DNA from: an uncultured Lachnospiraceae bacterium
GTDB taxonomy: Bacteria; Bacillota; Clostridia; Lachnospirales; Lachnospiraceae
Direction: 5' to 3'
Assembly (NCBI GenBank): GCA_902779355.1
Contig: CACZBF010000003.1
Span: forward strand, 1-64,000
Length of the DNA stretch: 64,000 nucleotides
Position 1 is the stretch's first letter; every line of letters starts with the position of its first letter. Shown in pieces: positions 42,756 through 52,534 of the stretch. Under the pieces are notes generated by a model that was given only the letters and a program-made list of their open reading frames with translations, did not search any database and had not been told where the DNA came from. The translations under genes and the position numbers were made by a program.

Positions 42756-43586
42756 ATGCAGTTTCGGAACAAAAAGAAATCGATCAGGAAAGCGATCGTG
42801 CTTGGCATTCTTGCAGTAATGATGCTTCTGATGACAGGATGCGGGGATCAACTTGTTGATCTGACGGACGAAGAAGAAGCGAAGATCGTTACTTACGCTG
42901 CGCACGTTATTTCCAAATTCAACAAAAAGCAGCCGGACGGCCTCTGCTATGTACCGATCGTGGAGACGGAGATGGAAGGAGAAGCAGCCGGCGGGACATC
43001 GGCGACAGAGCCTGGCATGCAGCCCGGATCCGATGGCACGCAGGGCGCATCAGGAGAGCTTCCGGAGGGGTATCATGACCCCGAAGAATTTGCAGACGTA
43101 CCGACAACGACAGGAACCAACGTGGATGCCATCGATCCGGTCGCGAGTGCTTATGCGTCGAATGCGACACCGATGGAGCTTTCTGATGTCATCGGGATCG
43201 AAGGATTCGATATGCAATGGACCGGTACTCAGGTTGCGGATGACTACGTGGATCCCAGCGGCGCGACGCTTGCGACGCCTAATAAAGGCAATCGTTATGT
43301 GATCCTGACCGTGACGATCAAAAACACGACGGATCATGACCTGCGGTGTAACATCGCAGAGCTCGTACCGGCGATCGCCTTGATCGTCAATGGCAGTCAG
43401 AAACTGGATGCCGCTCAGATGCTTGTCTCGACAGATTTTGCTACGTACAATGCGGATGTACCGGCCGGGCAATCGGTGGACACCTGTATCTTTTTCCAAC
43501 GTAAAGCCGGAGATATTGCGGATTCCGATACCTACGACCTGGAAGTGACATTGAATGGTGTGACCGGGTCGATCACGCAAAGATAA
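42756..43586 (+). CDS. Lipoprotein with DUF4352/telokin-like domain
   Basis: The 276-aa protein has a basic N-terminus, a hydrophobic segment and lipobox LMTGC, then a Gly/Glu/Ser/Thr-rich linker and a C-terminal immunoglobulin-like beta region with RYVILTVTIKNTTDHDLRCN, typical of DUF4352-type extracellular lipoproteins. The ATG at 42756 is preferred (AAAAGG, 7-bp spacing) over 42750. It follows a sensor kinase and could be a target or accessory sensor; that is inference. Confidence 0.65.
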   Translation: MQFRNKKKSIRKAIVLGILAVMMLLMTGCGDQLVDLTDEEEAKIVTYAAHVISKFNKKQPDGLCYVPIVETEMEGEAAGGTSATEPGMQPGSDGTQGASGELPEGYHDPEEFADVPTTTGTNVDAIDPVASAYASNATPMELSDVIGIEGFDMQWTGTQVADDYVDPSGATLATPNKGNRYVILTVTIKNTTDHDLRCNIAELVPAIALIVNGSQKLDAAQMLVSTDFATYNADVPAGQSVDTCIFFQRKAGDIADSDTYDLEVTLNGVTGSITQR

Positions 43587-43694
43587 TTTTTCAAGAACTT
43601 TTTTACAAAAATATAGTGCTTTTTTAACAAAAGTTGTGCTATAATAACAAGTGTGTGAAAATGCACGATGAAAAAAGGCGGAGGACAGCATTTC

Positions 43695-44606
43695 ATGGAA
43701 ACTAATATCTTACTGGAGAACGGTACGAACGAACTGGAGGTTCTTGAGTTCAAACTGAACGAGAATCACTACGGTATCAACGTCGCAAAGATCAGGGAGA
43801 TCCTTTCCTACCAGCCTGTGACGCCGGTTCCGAATGCTAACCCGAATGTGGAAGGAATCTTCATGCCGAGAGATCAGATGATCTCGGTCATCAGCCTGAA
43901 GAGATGCCTGGGACTTCCGGAAGATGAGAATGAAGGGCTTTTCATCATCACCAATTTCAACAGTCTGCATGTGGCATTTCATGTAGATCAGGTGATCGGT
44001 ATCCATCGTCTTTCCTGGACGGATATCATAACCCCGAATGCTACGATGAATACCGAAGAAGCCGGTGTTTCCACCGGTGTGGTAAGGATTGACGGCAAGC
44101 TTGTCGTGATCCTTGACTTCGAAAAGATCGTGACCGACATCAGCCCGGAGACGGGACTTAAGGTCTCCGATATTGAGCAATTCGGCGGAAGAGATCGCTC
44201 TGCTTCCCCGATCATGATCGCAGAAGATTCGGCTCTGCTTTCCAAGATGATCACGGAGTGCTTAAAGAAATCCGGCTATACGTCTTTGATCGTCAACCCG
44301 AACGGGCAGGAAGCATGGGATAAGCTCGTGGCCTTTAAGAAAGAGGGCACGGTTCACCAGAAAGTACATTGCATCATTACGGATATTGAGATGCCTTTGA
44401 TGGACGGACACCGTCTGACGAAACTCGTCAAAGAGGACGATGATCTGAAGGATATTCCGGTGGTCATCTTCTCCTCGCTCGTGAATGAAGAGATGCGCAG
44501 AAAAGGTGAGGCGCTCGGCGCAGACGCACAGTTGACCAAGCCGGAGATCGGCAAACTGGTAGAGGCTGTGGATCGCCTGATCGACGGCAATGCGGCTGCA
44601 AGATAA
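43695..44606 (+). CDS. cheV: Chemotaxis coupling protein CheV (CheW-receiver fusion)
   Basis: The 303-aa protein joins a CheW-like adaptor (about 1-150: LEFKLNENHYGINVAKIREIL.., HVDQVIGIHRLSW) to a receiver domain (IMIAEDSALLSKMI, phospho-Asp in CIITDIEMPLMDGH, Lys in QLTKPEIG). CheV couples receptors to CheA and adapts through phosphorylation. The start at ATG 43695 follows GGCGGAGG; the upstream ATG 43668 lacks a ribosome site. TATAAT at 43640-43645 is a plausible -10. It fits with the chemoreceptor at 31475 and the FliD-like gene, implying motility or a remnant of it. Confidence 0.93.
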   Translation: METNILLENGTNELEVLEFKLNENHYGINVAKIREILSYQPVTPVPNANPNVEGIFMPRDQMISVISLKRCLGLPEDENEGLFIITNFNSLHVAFHVDQVIGIHRLSWTDIITPNATMNTEEAGVSTGVVRIDGKLVVILDFEKIVTDISPETGLKVSDIEQFGGRDRSASPIMIAEDSALLSKMITECLKKSGYTSLIVNPNGQEAWDKLVAFKKEGTVHQKVHCIITDIEMPLMDGHRLTKLVKEDDDLKDIPVVIFSSLVNEEMRRKGEALGADAQLTKPEIGKLVEAVDRLIDGNAAAR

Positions 44607-44622
44607 AGGAAGTGAGTTTTTG

Positions 44623-44656
44623 TGGGGATGTGATGCAGCGTCACATCCCCATATTT
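44623..44656 (+). terminator. Hairpin terminator after cheV
   Basis: TGGGGATGTGA (44623-44633) pairs perfectly with TCACATCCCCA (44641-44651), followed by the imperfect T-tract TATTTT. Confidence 0.8.
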
Positions 44657-44697
44657 TGTGAAAGAGGAAACATGGATTTGTTTTCGGGAGGACTGTT

Positions 44698-46629
44698 TTG
44701 AGCGCATCGGAAGACTATCTGGATCAGCTTTTAAGCGGCATGGTCGATGATGAAAAAAAAGGAAAGAGTTCCGTTTCCGGCAGCGATTTTTTGCAGGATT
44801 TTGAGAAAGATCTTGCAGATGATCTTGGGGAAGCAGGGAGTGAAGACGCGTTTTTGCAGGATTTTGAAAAAGACCTCGGCGTGTCTGATGATGATCTGCT
44901 GTTTTCCGAGATCGATTCGCTTGGAGGAGACGGAGAGCCAATCTCTTTCCAAAATCTGGATGACCTGATCAGCCAGTCCAAAGAAGAAGCAGACGATACG
45001 ATTGATAACATGAAGCCCACGAGTTCCCGGGCTTCCAACGAGAATTTTGATCTGGGGCTGTCCGATTCCGATCTGGAGATCGATGAATCAAAAGTGCCGG
45101 AGGATATCTTAAATCTCCTGGAAAATACAGAGGAGAAGAAGGAAGAGGTGACTCCCGAAGCAGCGGAAGAGACGTCTGATGCGCCGGAGGAGAGCGCTGA
45201 AGACGCAGCATCTGAGGAGCCCGCTGAAGGCGTAAGTCCTGATGACGATAAAATCGTTGCCGATTACGAAGTTGGCGGCGAGATCGACCGCGAAGAACTC
45301 GACAATCCGGAGCACGTCAAGAAACAGCCGGAGGCTGAAGAACCGGTAGAAGATCTTTCGGAATTTGGTGACTTTGAGGAGATCACCGTCGGAGATCTGG
45401 GTGCAGAAGATGCCGGTGATACGAGTGCAGGAGAATCTTCGGAAGACAGTGCCGCGGAACCCCTTGATCCTGCTGCTGTTGCAGAGCAGGCGGCCGCAGA
45501 ATCCGGGATTCAGGACGAAGCTGCATTGGAGGCTGAAGGCGCAGGAGAAGAGTCCTCAGAGGATCTTCTGAACCTTTTGAATGGATTGGACGCAGAGGGT
45601 GAAGAGCTTGCGGATATCGGCGACCTTTTGAATCAAGATGCGGCCGGCATTCAAGAATTAAGCCAGGAAGAGATCGAAAATCTGCAGGAAGAACTGCGTG
45701 AAAAGAACGCGGATACAGCAGACGGCGAAGAAGCGGAAAACGGAAAAAAGAAAGGAAAACGGAAGCGCAAGAAGGAGAAGAAAGAGAAAGGCCCCGGCCT
45801 TTTCAAACGTCTGGCGGCGTTCTTCTTTGATGAGCCGGACGGTCTGGATGATGCTTCCATCGCCGCAGCAGCTTCCGAAGGCGGTGTGTCCGATGCCGGC
45901 GATGAAAATCTTGCGATCCTAAAAGAACTGGATGCTGCGGGCGAAGGCGATAATGGCGCGATCGCACCGGACGGCAAGAAGAAAAAGAAGAAAGAAAAGA
46001 AACCGAAAAAGGAAAAGCCCCCGAAGGAGCCGAAACCGAAAAAAGAAAAGAAGCCGAAGAAGGAGAAGAAGCCGAAGCCGCCGAAGGAGGTCGACAATTC
46101 TCCGAAGCTTCCGAAGAAACCAGTCATTGTGATCATGTTGTTTGCTGTTTCTCTGCTGGCGCTCATCGTGGTGGCGGTCAAGGTATTTGGCAAAGCAGGA
46201 TCGGTTCCGGATGCAAAAACGGCTTATGAGCAGGGTGATTATGTCTCTGCTTTCCGCGAACTGAGCGGAATGCAGCTTTCGGAATCGGATGCCGAGCTTT
46301 ATCAGAAAGCCCAGATTCTGTCTTCAATCCAGAAATTGTACCAGGATTACCAGGTGCTCTATGCGATGGAAGAGTATGATATGGCTCTGGACAGCCTGAT
46401 TCGGAGTATCGGGCGCTGCACCAATTATGAGGAGCAGGCGAGCGCATTGCAGCTTACGGATGCGATCGCGGCACTGCGTGACAAGAGCGCGATCGAGCTG
46501 CAGAATGTATTCGGGATATCGGCTGAGCAGGCCATGGAGATTTATGATCTGAGAGATCGGAGTGATTATTCCACAACGATACAGGAAATCATCCGTCAGC
46601 TAGGCTTGCAGAAGGTCGAAGAGGAATAG
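44698..46629 (+). CDS. Large low-complexity single-pass membrane protein of unknown function
   Basis: The 643-aa protein is not recognised. Residues 1-370 are acidic and probably disordered, with the motif FLQDFEKDL occurring twice (near 31 and 52). Residues about 350-475 contain Lys-rich stretches, including repeated KKEKKPKKEK. One transmembrane segment follows (PVIVIMLFAVSLLALIVVAVKVF, about 478-500), then a helical TPR-like domain of about 140 residues outside. The start is TTG at 44698 behind GGGAGGA. It lies 3 bp before hisH, but no link to histidine synthesis is evident. Confidence 0.6.
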   Translation: MSASEDYLDQLLSGMVDDEKKGKSSVSGSDFLQDFEKDLADDLGEAGSEDAFLQDFEKDLGVSDDDLLFSEIDSLGGDGEPISFQNLDDLISQSKEEADDTIDNMKPTSSRASNENFDLGLSDSDLEIDESKVPEDILNLLENTEEKKEEVTPEAAEETSDAPEESAEDAASEEPAEGVSPDDDKIVADYEVGGEIDREELDNPEHVKKQPEAEEPVEDLSEFGDFEEITVGDLGAEDAGDTSAGESSEDSAAEPLDPAAVAEQAAAESGIQDEAALEAEGAGEESSEDLLNLLNGLDAEGEELADIGDLLNQDAAGIQELSQEEIENLQEELREKNADTADGEEAENGKKKGKRKRKKEKKEKGPGLFKRLAAFFFDEPDGLDDASIAAAASEGGVSDAGDENLAILKELDAAGEGDNGAIAPDGKKKKKKEKKPKKEKPPKEPKPKKEKKPKKEKKPKPPKEVDNSPKLPKKPVIVIMLFAVSLLALIVVAVKVFGKAGSVPDAKTAYEQGDYVSAFRELSGMQLSESDAELYQKAQILSSIQKLYQDYQVLYAMEEYDMALDSLIRSIGRCTNYEEQASALQLTDAIAALRDKSAIELQNVFGISAEQAMEIYDLRDRSDYSTTIQEIIRQLGLQKVEEE

Positions 46630-46632
46630 AGC

Positions 46633-47256
46633 ATGATCGCGATCGTGGATTATGATGCAGGCAATCTGAAAAGTGTGGAAAAGGCGCTGCGCTATCTCGG
46701 CGCGGAGACGTGCGTCACGCGGGATTTTGAAGAAATCAGATCCGCGGATGCGCTGATCCTGCCGGGGGTCGGCGCCTTTGGCGTTGCAATGGAGCGCTTG
46801 AGAGAACTGGAGCTTGATAAAGCAATCGGTTCTTTTGTACGCGAAGAGAAGAAACCGTTTCTCGGGATCTGTCTTGGGCTGCAGCTTCTGTTCTCAGGAA
46901 GCGAGGAGAACGAGGGTGTCGAGGGATTATCGCTTCTGCCAGGCGAGATCATCCGTATTCCGGAGGGAGAGAGGCTTAAGATCCCGCAGATCGGCTGGAA
47001 TTCCTTATCTTACCCGAGGGAAGGGAAATTGTTCCAAGGGCTTCCCAAGGATCCTTACGTCTATTTTGTGCATTCCTATTATCTGAAAGCGGGTGAGCGC
47101 GAGATTGTAACGGCGCAGACTGAGTACGGTGCGACTTTGGATGTTTCAGTGGAAAAAGAGAATGTCTTTGCCTGCCAGTTTCATCCGGAGAAAAGCGGGC
47201 GGATCGGGCTTGCGATCTTAAAGAACTTTTTGGCTTTGACAGGGGGGGAAAACTGA
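46633..47256 (+). CDS. hisH: Imidazole glycerol phosphate synthase, glutaminase subunit
   Basis: The 207-aa class I glutamine amidotransferase supplies ammonia to HisF. The catalytic triad is in [16 protein letters not shown] (Cys) and FHPEKSG (His, Glu). The ATGATC start at 46633 follows a weak AGAG. Its stop overlaps the hisF ATG by one base. Other his genes are not in the window, so this pair appears detached from the main pathway operon. Confidence 0.95.
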   Translation: MIAIVDYDAGNLKSVEKALRYLGAETCVTRDFEEIRSADALILPGVGAFGVAMERLRELELDKAIGSFVREEKKPFLGICLGLQLLFSGSEENEGVEGLSLLPGEIIRIPEGERLKIPQIGWNSLSYPREGKLFQGLPKDPYVYFVHSYYLKAGEREIVTAQTEYGATLDVSVEKENVFACQFHPEKSGRIGLAILKNFLALTGGEN

Positions 47257-48065
47257 TGCACACAAAACGGATCATTCCCTGTCTGGACATCAACCGCGGC
47301 AGGGTGGTAAAGGGCGTCAATTTTGTCAACTTAAAAGATGCGGGAGACCCGGTCTCCGTGGCCGAGGCCTATGATGCACAGGGCGCGGATGAGCTGGTGT
47401 TTTTGGATATCACGGCCTCTTCCGACGCGAGAGAGACCGTTGTGGATCTCGTGCGAGCTGTAGCGGAGAAGGTTTTTATCCCGTTTACGGTGGGTGGCGG
47501 CATCCGCACGACAGAGGATTTTCGTGCGATCCTGCGGGAGGGCGCAGATAAGATCTCGGTCAACTCCGCAGCGATCGACCGTCCGGAGCTGATCTCCGAG
47601 GCGGCAGACAAATTCGGAAGCCAGTGTGTTGTGCTTGCGATCGACGCGAAACGAAGAGAAGACGGAGGCTGGAATATCTTTAAACACGGCGGACGCTTAG
47701 ACTGCGGGATCGATGCTGTGGAATGGGCAATCCGGGGCGAAAAGCTTGGCGCCGGAGAAATTTTGCTCACCAGTATGGATTGTGACGGTACAAAAGCCGG
47801 GTTTGATCTCGAATTGACGAAGACAATTGCATCCGCGGTCGGGATTCCTGTGATCGCATCCGGCGGGGCAGGGACCATGAATCATTTCTATGAAGCATTG
47901 ACGGAGGGCCGGGCAGAAGCAGCACTTGCGGCATCGCTCTTTCATTACAAGGAATTGACGATCCCGGATCTGAAATCCTACCTTGCCGGGAAGGGACTGC
48001 CGATCCGTCTCACTGGATCCGACGCAGCGGACCTGAAGGAGGAGAGGACACATGGCAGCCATTGA
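47256..48065 (+). CDS. hisF: Imidazole glycerol phosphate synthase, cyclase subunit
   Basis: The 269-aa TIM barrel makes imidazole-glycerol phosphate and AICAR from [20 protein letters not shown] (with catalytic Asp), [10 protein letters not shown] and [13 protein letters not shown] are diagnostic; the second catalytic Asp is in [18 protein letters not shown] stretch inside hisH acts as the ribosome site. The 3' end overlaps ung by 14 bp. Confidence 0.96.
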   Translation: MHTKRIIPCLDINRGRVVKGVNFVNLKDAGDPVSVAEAYDAQGADELVFLDITASSDARETVVDLVRAVAEKVFIPFTVGGGIRTTEDFRAILREGADKISVNSAAIDRPELISEAADKFGSQCVVLAIDAKRREDGGWNIFKHGGRLDCGIDAVEWAIRGEKLGAGEILLTSMDCDGTKAGFDLELTKTIASAVGIPVIASGGAGTMNHFYEALTEGRAEAALAASLFHYKELTIPDLKSYLAGKGLPIRLTGSDAADLKEERTHGSH

Positions 48066-48726
48066 TAACGACTGGCTGACGCCTCTTTCGGCGGAATTTC
48101 AGAAGCCATATTACAAAGAACTCTATACGTTTGTCCGGCAGGAATATCAGACGCGTGTGATCTATCCGCCGGCGGACGATCTTTTTCAGGCGTTCCATCT
48201 GACGCCGCTCTCCAAGGTGAAAGCCGTGATCCTGGGGCAGGATCCCTATCATGAGCCGGGGCAGGCACACGGGCTTTGCTTTTCCGTGAAGCCGGGTGTC
48301 GAAGCGCCGCCGTCTCTCGTCAATATCTATAAAGAACTTTCGGATGACCTCGGCTGCAAGATCCCGAACAACGGTTACCTTGTGAAGTGGGCAGAACAGG
48401 GTGTCCTCCTTTTGAATGCGATCCTGACGGTCCGCGCGCATGCGGCTTTTTCGCACAAAGGCAGAGGATGGGAGACCTTTACTGATGCGGCGATCTGTGC
48501 ATTGAATGAGGTGGATCGCCCGATCGTCTTTCTCTTATGGGGGCGTCCGGCACAGGAAAAGAAGGCGCTTCTGAACAACCCGAAGCACCTGATCCTGACA
48601 GCGCCGCATCCGAGCCCTTTGTCGGCTTACCGCGGGTTCTTCGGCTGCAAGCATTTCAGCAAAGCGAATGCGTTCCTTGCGGAGCATGGGATAGATCCGA
48701 TCGACTGGCAGATTCCGGATGTATAG
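48052..48726 (+). CDS. ung: Uracil-DNA glycosylase
   Basis: The 224-aa family 1 glycosylase removes uracil from DNA. The water-activating motif [14 protein letters not shown] and the Leu-loop [21 protein letters not shown] are intact. The ATG at 48052 lies inside the end of hisF (AGGAGAGG upstream), so it is co-translated with an unrelated histidine gene. Confidence 0.97.
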   Translation: MAAIDNDWLTPLSAEFQKPYYKELYTFVRQEYQTRVIYPPADDLFQAFHLTPLSKVKAVILGQDPYHEPGQAHGLCFSVKPGVEAPPSLVNIYKELSDDLGCKIPNNGYLVKWAEQGVLLLNAILTVRAHAAFSHKGRGWETFTDAAICALNEVDRPIVFLLWGRPAQEKKALLNNPKHLILTAPHPSPLSAYRGFFGCKHFSKANAFLAEHGIDPIDWQIPDV

Positions 48727-49149
48727 GGAATGGATATACTTTGTGGGTAATTACTAAAAAAAGTTTACTTCAACTTCATAATTTGTTCATAATTACCTGT
48801 TAGGATATATATAGTCGCAAAAGCAGAAATGAATTTTTTCATAATAGCCCCGGAGTTCGGTGACGAGCCCGGGGCACTCCTCTTTTTTGGGGGAAGGATA
48901 TATCGCAGCAAAGCACTCCGTCAGTTATTGTAACAAATAGCCGGTGGTTTGACTATCTTATTTCAGAAAACAGCGCTTGGCAGCAGGGCTGAAAGAAAAT
49001 AGGAGAACGGGGTGATATTTTCGAAAAAAAGCAGCATTTTATGGTAAAATATAAGGAAAAAAGGGATACCTGTGCTCCGGGGAGCGAAGAAATGTACACA
49101 AGGGGATCTGCTGTGAGTTTTTTCAATGGGAGGATAAAGAGAACAGAAC
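48727..49149. other. 423-bp non-coding region between ung and cstA
   Basis: No convincing gene is present. It holds a GC-rich hairpin GCCCCGG/CCGGGGC (48847-48875) followed by ACTCCTCTTTTTTGG, a probable terminator; an AT-rich segment with TATATATAG near 48811; a TTGACT (48949-48954) without a good -10; and TATGGTAAAAT (49040-49050) that may supply a -10 (TAAAAT) for cstA. A GCAAAGC-containing stretch near 48906 and AGCCGG near 48939 recall fragments of c-di-GMP-I riboswitches, but the full core is not there. Confidence 0.5.
48847..48888 (+). terminator. Probable terminator of the hisH-hisF-ung transcript
   Basis: GCCCCGG (48847-48853) pairs with CCGGGGC (48869-48875), with a smaller inner pairing, followed after ACTCC by TCTTTTTT. 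Confidence 0.55.
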
Positions 49150-50601
49150 ATGATTTCACTTATCATTGCACTGGCCGTACTTGTGATCGGGTATTGCGTT
49201 TACGGCAGAGTGGCAGAAAAGATCTTTGCACCGGACGATCGCAAAACGCCTGCTGTCGAGATCAATGACGGCGTGGATTGTGTGCCGATGAAACCCTGGA
49301 GGGCGTTTCTGGTGCAGCTTTTAAATATCGCAGGAACGGGACCGATCTTCGGGGCGCTCATGGGCGCGTGCTTCGGACCGGTAGTGTTCCTTTGGATCAT
49401 CTTCGGATCCATCCTCGGAGGTGCGGTCCACGACTATATGTGCGGGATGATCTCCTCCAGAAACAAGGGCGCTTCCATTGCGGAGATGTCCGGGAAATAT
49501 CTGGGGAATGTGGTCAAATGGGGAATGCGTATCTTTTCTGTTGTGCTCCTCTTATTGACAGGCACAGTATTCGTGAACAGCCCGGCAGCACTTCTGGCGG
49601 ACCTCACACCGGACACCTTGCCTGTCAATTTCTGGGTCGCAGCGATCCTTGTCTACTATGTGCTGGCGACGCTGCTGCCGATCGATAAGCTGATCGGCAA
49701 ACTGTATCCCGTGTTTGGGGTCATCCTGATCATCATGGCGGTCAGTGTGATCGGAGGCACGATCGCAGGCGGCTATCACATCCCGGAGATCACGTTGCAG
49801 GACCTTCATCCGAAGGGACTCTATATCTGGCCGTTCATGTTTATTACGGTCGCATGCGGTGCGATCTCGGGTTTTCACGCCACACAATCTCCGATGGTCG
49901 CGAAATGTATTCCGAACGAGAAGTGCGGGCGGCCTGTCTTTTACGGAGCCATGATCATGGAGGCTGTGATTGCCCTGGTATGGGCGGCGGCAGGCGTTGC
50001 CTTCTACGGGACGACGAACCTTTTGTATGATGCGCTGACGAATCTCGGGCAGTCGGGAACGGTGTATGAGATCTGCAAAACCATGCTCGGCAGCGCAGGC
50101 GGCATTCTTGCCGTGATCGGCGTTGTGATCTGCCCGATCACATCCGGAGACACGGCGTTTCGGAGCGCCAGGCTGATCTTGGCAGAGATCACGCATCTGG
50201 ATCAAAAAAAGATCAAAAACCGTTTGATCATTACAATCCCGCTCCTGACAGCAGGTGCATTCCTGACCCAGATGGATTTTGACGTGCTTTGGAGATATTT
50301 TTCATGGGCAAACCAGACGCTTGCCATGGTGGCGCTTTGGACTGCGACAGCATATCTTCTGAAGCAAGGGAAGTATCGGTTTGGATCGCTACTCACGGCA
50401 ATTCCCGCAGCATTTATGTCTGCGGTCAGCCTGACCTATATCCTGATGGCGCAGGAAGGTTTCCGCCTCGATAAATCCATTGGATATCCGGTGGGCTTTG
50501 TGTTTGCGGCGGTGTTGTTCGTCATCTATCTGGTCAAGTTTTTCGGCGCGGGCAACAGAAAGAGAAACCGGCGATGTAAAGGTGCGCCGACGGAGGAATA
50601 G
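49150..50601 (+). CDS. CstA-family carbon starvation/peptide-pyruvate transporter
   Basis: The 483-aa membrane protein matches the CstA family: an N-terminal helix, then PWRAFLVQLLNIAGTGPIFGALMGACFGP, GGAVHDYMCGMISSRNKG and GFHATQSPMVAKCI. Family members import peptides or pyruvate. It is shorter than E. coli CstA (about 700 aa) but similar to the compact clostridial versions. GGAGGATAAAG lies upstream of ATG 49150. A lipoprotein gene starts 1 bp after its stop. Confidence 0.9.
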   Translation: MISLIIALAVLVIGYCVYGRVAEKIFAPDDRKTPAVEINDGVDCVPMKPWRAFLVQLLNIAGTGPIFGALMGACFGPVVFLWIIFGSILGGAVHDYMCGMISSRNKGASIAEMSGKYLGNVVKWGMRIFSVVLLLLTGTVFVNSPAALLADLTPDTLPVNFWVAAILVYYVLATLLPIDKLIGKLYPVFGVILIIMAVSVIGGTIAGGYHIPEITLQDLHPKGLYIWPFMFITVACGAISGFHATQSPMVAKCIPNEKCGRPVFYGAMIMEAVIALVWAAAGVAFYGTTNLLYDALTNLGQSGTVYEICKTMLGSAGGILAVIGVVICPITSGDTAFRSARLILAEITHLDQKKIKNRLIITIPLLTAGAFLTQMDFDVLWRYFSWANQTLAMVALWTATAYLLKQGKYRFGSLLTAIPAAFMSAVSLTYILMAQEGFRLDKSIGYPVGFVFAAVLFVIYLVKFFGAGNRKRNRRCKGAPTEE

Positions 50602-50602
50602 G

Positions 50603-51772
50603 ATGAAACGTAAAAGTATGATCATATTGGCCGGAGCGATGGTTTGTGCTTTTTTGACCGGCTGCCAGAAAACGGGAGAGACAACGCCAGCGGCAGACAG
50701 AGAGGAAACGGTGACGGAAGCTTCTGAGACGGCGACGGAGACAGTGAAAGAGAGTGACGCCGCCAAGACAGAAGCAGAGACAGAAACCGAACAGGCGGCG
50801 GCAGCCGATCCCGATTATGAAGCACTTTATGCACCGGTGTTTGCAGAGGTGTTGGAGGTACTTGAGAACGGCTATGATTACGACAAAGAATATCAGTATG
50901 CCTCAAACGGTCTGATGGAAAAGGTGATGTATCCGGGCGACGGAGATCTGATGGAGACGGTCGGCTATGTGATGACGGATGTCAGCGGGGACGGCGTACC
51001 GGAGCTTTTGATCGGGTGCGACGAGGACTATGGCGAAGTGGGTCCGCAGAGTATGATCTTCAATGTTTTCACCATCAAGGAGGAAAAACCGTATCCTGTC
51101 TTTGAAGGCTGGGCGCGGAGCAGCTACAACTGGATGGGAGAAGATCATTTTTACTATCAGGGCTCCGGTGGGGCAGCGATCACACTTTTCGGAGAGAACC
51201 ATCTGTGCAAGGACGGGACAGAGATCGTATGGGATGATTTTTATTTTACCGACGAAAAGGAAGACGGAAAGATTGGCTTTTATCACAACACGACAGGTGT
51301 ATTTGACGTGAAGGAGGCCGAAGAGGTGCAGATGTCCGATGATGATTTCTACGGACTGATGGAAAGCTATGAAAAGAGATGTAAACTTCTTTCCTGGACG
51401 CCGATCGGAACGCTGCAGGGGAAATATGGAACGGCAGGCGATACCGAACCGAAAACGGATTCGCTCGAAAAAGAACTTCCGGATGAGTGGCTGTTCTTAA
51501 ACGGCGCGATCCTTTCCATAGAGCCGGATGGGACGTTCGGGCTCTATGATGATAGTTACACCTGGATCTTCAGCGGCACATGGGAAGCAAACCCGGGGAA
51601 AGACCAGGTTGGTGTGAAACTGTTCAGTGAAGTGGGAGACGCCGGAAACCGCGCGGTTGCAGAGGGGACACTCCACAAAGACGGCACGGGATATCTTGTA
51701 CTGGATCTGGAGTTTGAAGGCGGACTGACAGAGTTTACGGATGGCTCTGTCACACTGAGTAAAAAGCAGTAA
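50603..51772 (+). CDS. Lipoprotein with acidic Thr/Glu-rich linker
   Basis: The 389-aa protein has a lipobox FLTGC after MKRKSMIILAGAMVCA, a Glu/Thr/Ala-rich linker (about 25-70) and a C-terminal region with VMTDVSGDGVPELLIGCDEDYG, an EF-hand-like calcium loop often seen in VCBS/FG-GAP-type extracellular proteins. Function unknown. ATG 50603 with GGAGG upstream is preferred over the frame start at 50480, which is inside cstA. Confidence 0.65.
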   Translation: MKRKSMIILAGAMVCAFLTGCQKTGETTPAADREETVTEASETATETVKESDAAKTEAETETEQAAAADPDYEALYAPVFAEVLEVLENGYDYDKEYQYASNGLMEKVMYPGDGDLMETVGYVMTDVSGDGVPELLIGCDEDYGEVGPQSMIFNVFTIKEEKPYPVFEGWARSSYNWMGEDHFYYQGSGGAAITLFGENHLCKDGTEIVWDDFYFTDEKEDGKIGFYHNTTGVFDVKEAEEVQMSDDDFYGLMESYEKRCKLLSWTPIGTLQGKYGTAGDTEPKTDSLEKELPDEWLFLNGAILSIEPDGTFGLYDDSYTWIFSGTWEANPGKDQVGVKLFSEVGDAGNRAVAEGTLHKDGTGYLVLDLEFEGGLTEFTDGSVTLSKKQ

Positions 51773-51799
51773 TAGCCTTACTTCAAAAAAGGAAAGCAT

Positions 51800-52396
51800 A
51801 TGAATATCTACGTAGATTTTGACGACTGTCTCTGCGAAACAGGAAAAGCGTTTTCGGATCTTGTTTATGAGATGTATGGGAAACTGGTCCCTTATGAGGA
51901 AATGCGGTATTTCAATCTCCGCAAGTCTTTTGACCTGACAGAAGAGGAGTATGATGCGCTCCTTGTCAGGGGGCATGAAGCGTCTGTGCTTTTATCCATC
52001 GAAGAGACGCCCGGCGCTGCGGCGGTGATCAACGAATGGATCGACAAGGGCCATCAGGTGTCGATCATCACCGGGCGGCCTTTTAATGCGTTCGAGGCAT
52101 CCAGGGAATGGCTGGATACGCACGCTCTTGAAAAGGTCAAACTGTACTGTCTGGATAAATACGGCAGGGAAAACTTCCTGAAAGGCAGTGATTTCAGTCT
52201 GGAACTTGAAGATTATCGGAAAATGCACTTTGATTATGCGATCGAAGATTCGACCACGGCATTCAAGTTTTTTGACCATCTGCCGGACCTCAACGTCCTT
52301 GTGATCGACCGTCCGTGGAATCGGGACGCACTCTTCCCGAATGACCATTACCGCAGATGTTATGACTGGGAGACGATTCGGGAAATCGTAAAGTGA
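51800..52396 (+). CDS. HAD-family hydrolase, 5'-nucleotidase-like
   Basis: The 198-aa protein has HAD motif I YVDFDDCLC, motif II-like SIITGRP and motif IV YAIEDSTTA, a pattern close to the NT5C/uncharacterised nucleotidase subgroup. It is probably a cytoplasmic phosphatase; substrate unknown. GGAAAG precedes ATG 51800. It stands alone between a lipoprotein gene and the FliD-like gene. Confidence 0.75.
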   Translation: MNIYVDFDDCLCETGKAFSDLVYEMYGKLVPYEEMRYFNLRKSFDLTEEEYDALLVRGHEASVLLSIEETPGAAAVINEWIDKGHQVSIITGRPFNAFEASREWLDTHALEKVKLYCLDKYGRENFLKGSDFSLELEDYRKMHFDYAIEDSTTAFKFFDHLPDLNVLVIDRPWNRDALFPNDHYRRCYDWETIREIVK

Positions 52397-52492
52397 ACGG
52401 ACCGTGTACCAGGCTTTTGCACATAGAAAAAAATACTTGAAAAATAAGGATTTGCATAGTATTATAATTGTAGGCAAGTAGCAACTGTTAGC

Positions 52493-52527
52493 CATCGACA
52501 CGGATGTCGATGAGACAATCAAAGGAG
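52493..52527 (+). promoter_or_regulatory. Predicted CsrA-binding hairpin and SD site in a leader
   Basis: CATCGACA-CGGA-TGTCGATG (52493-52512) is a perfect 8-bp hairpin displaying GGA in the loop; ACACGGATGT matches the core of the CsrA consensus ACARGGAUGU. A second GGA lies in the Shine-Dalgarno AAAGGAG (52521-52527), 22 nt away, the paired arrangement CsrA uses to block ribosomes. A TATAAT at 52463-52468 and TTGAAA at 52437-52442 may form the promoter (20-bp spacer, long). Confidence 0.55.
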
Positions 52528-52534
52528 TGATGAT

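Noticed and set aside
48890-48960. c-di-GMP-I riboswitch
   Set aside because: GCAAAGC and AGCCGG fragments occur, but the GGGCAAACC core and paired stems are absent.
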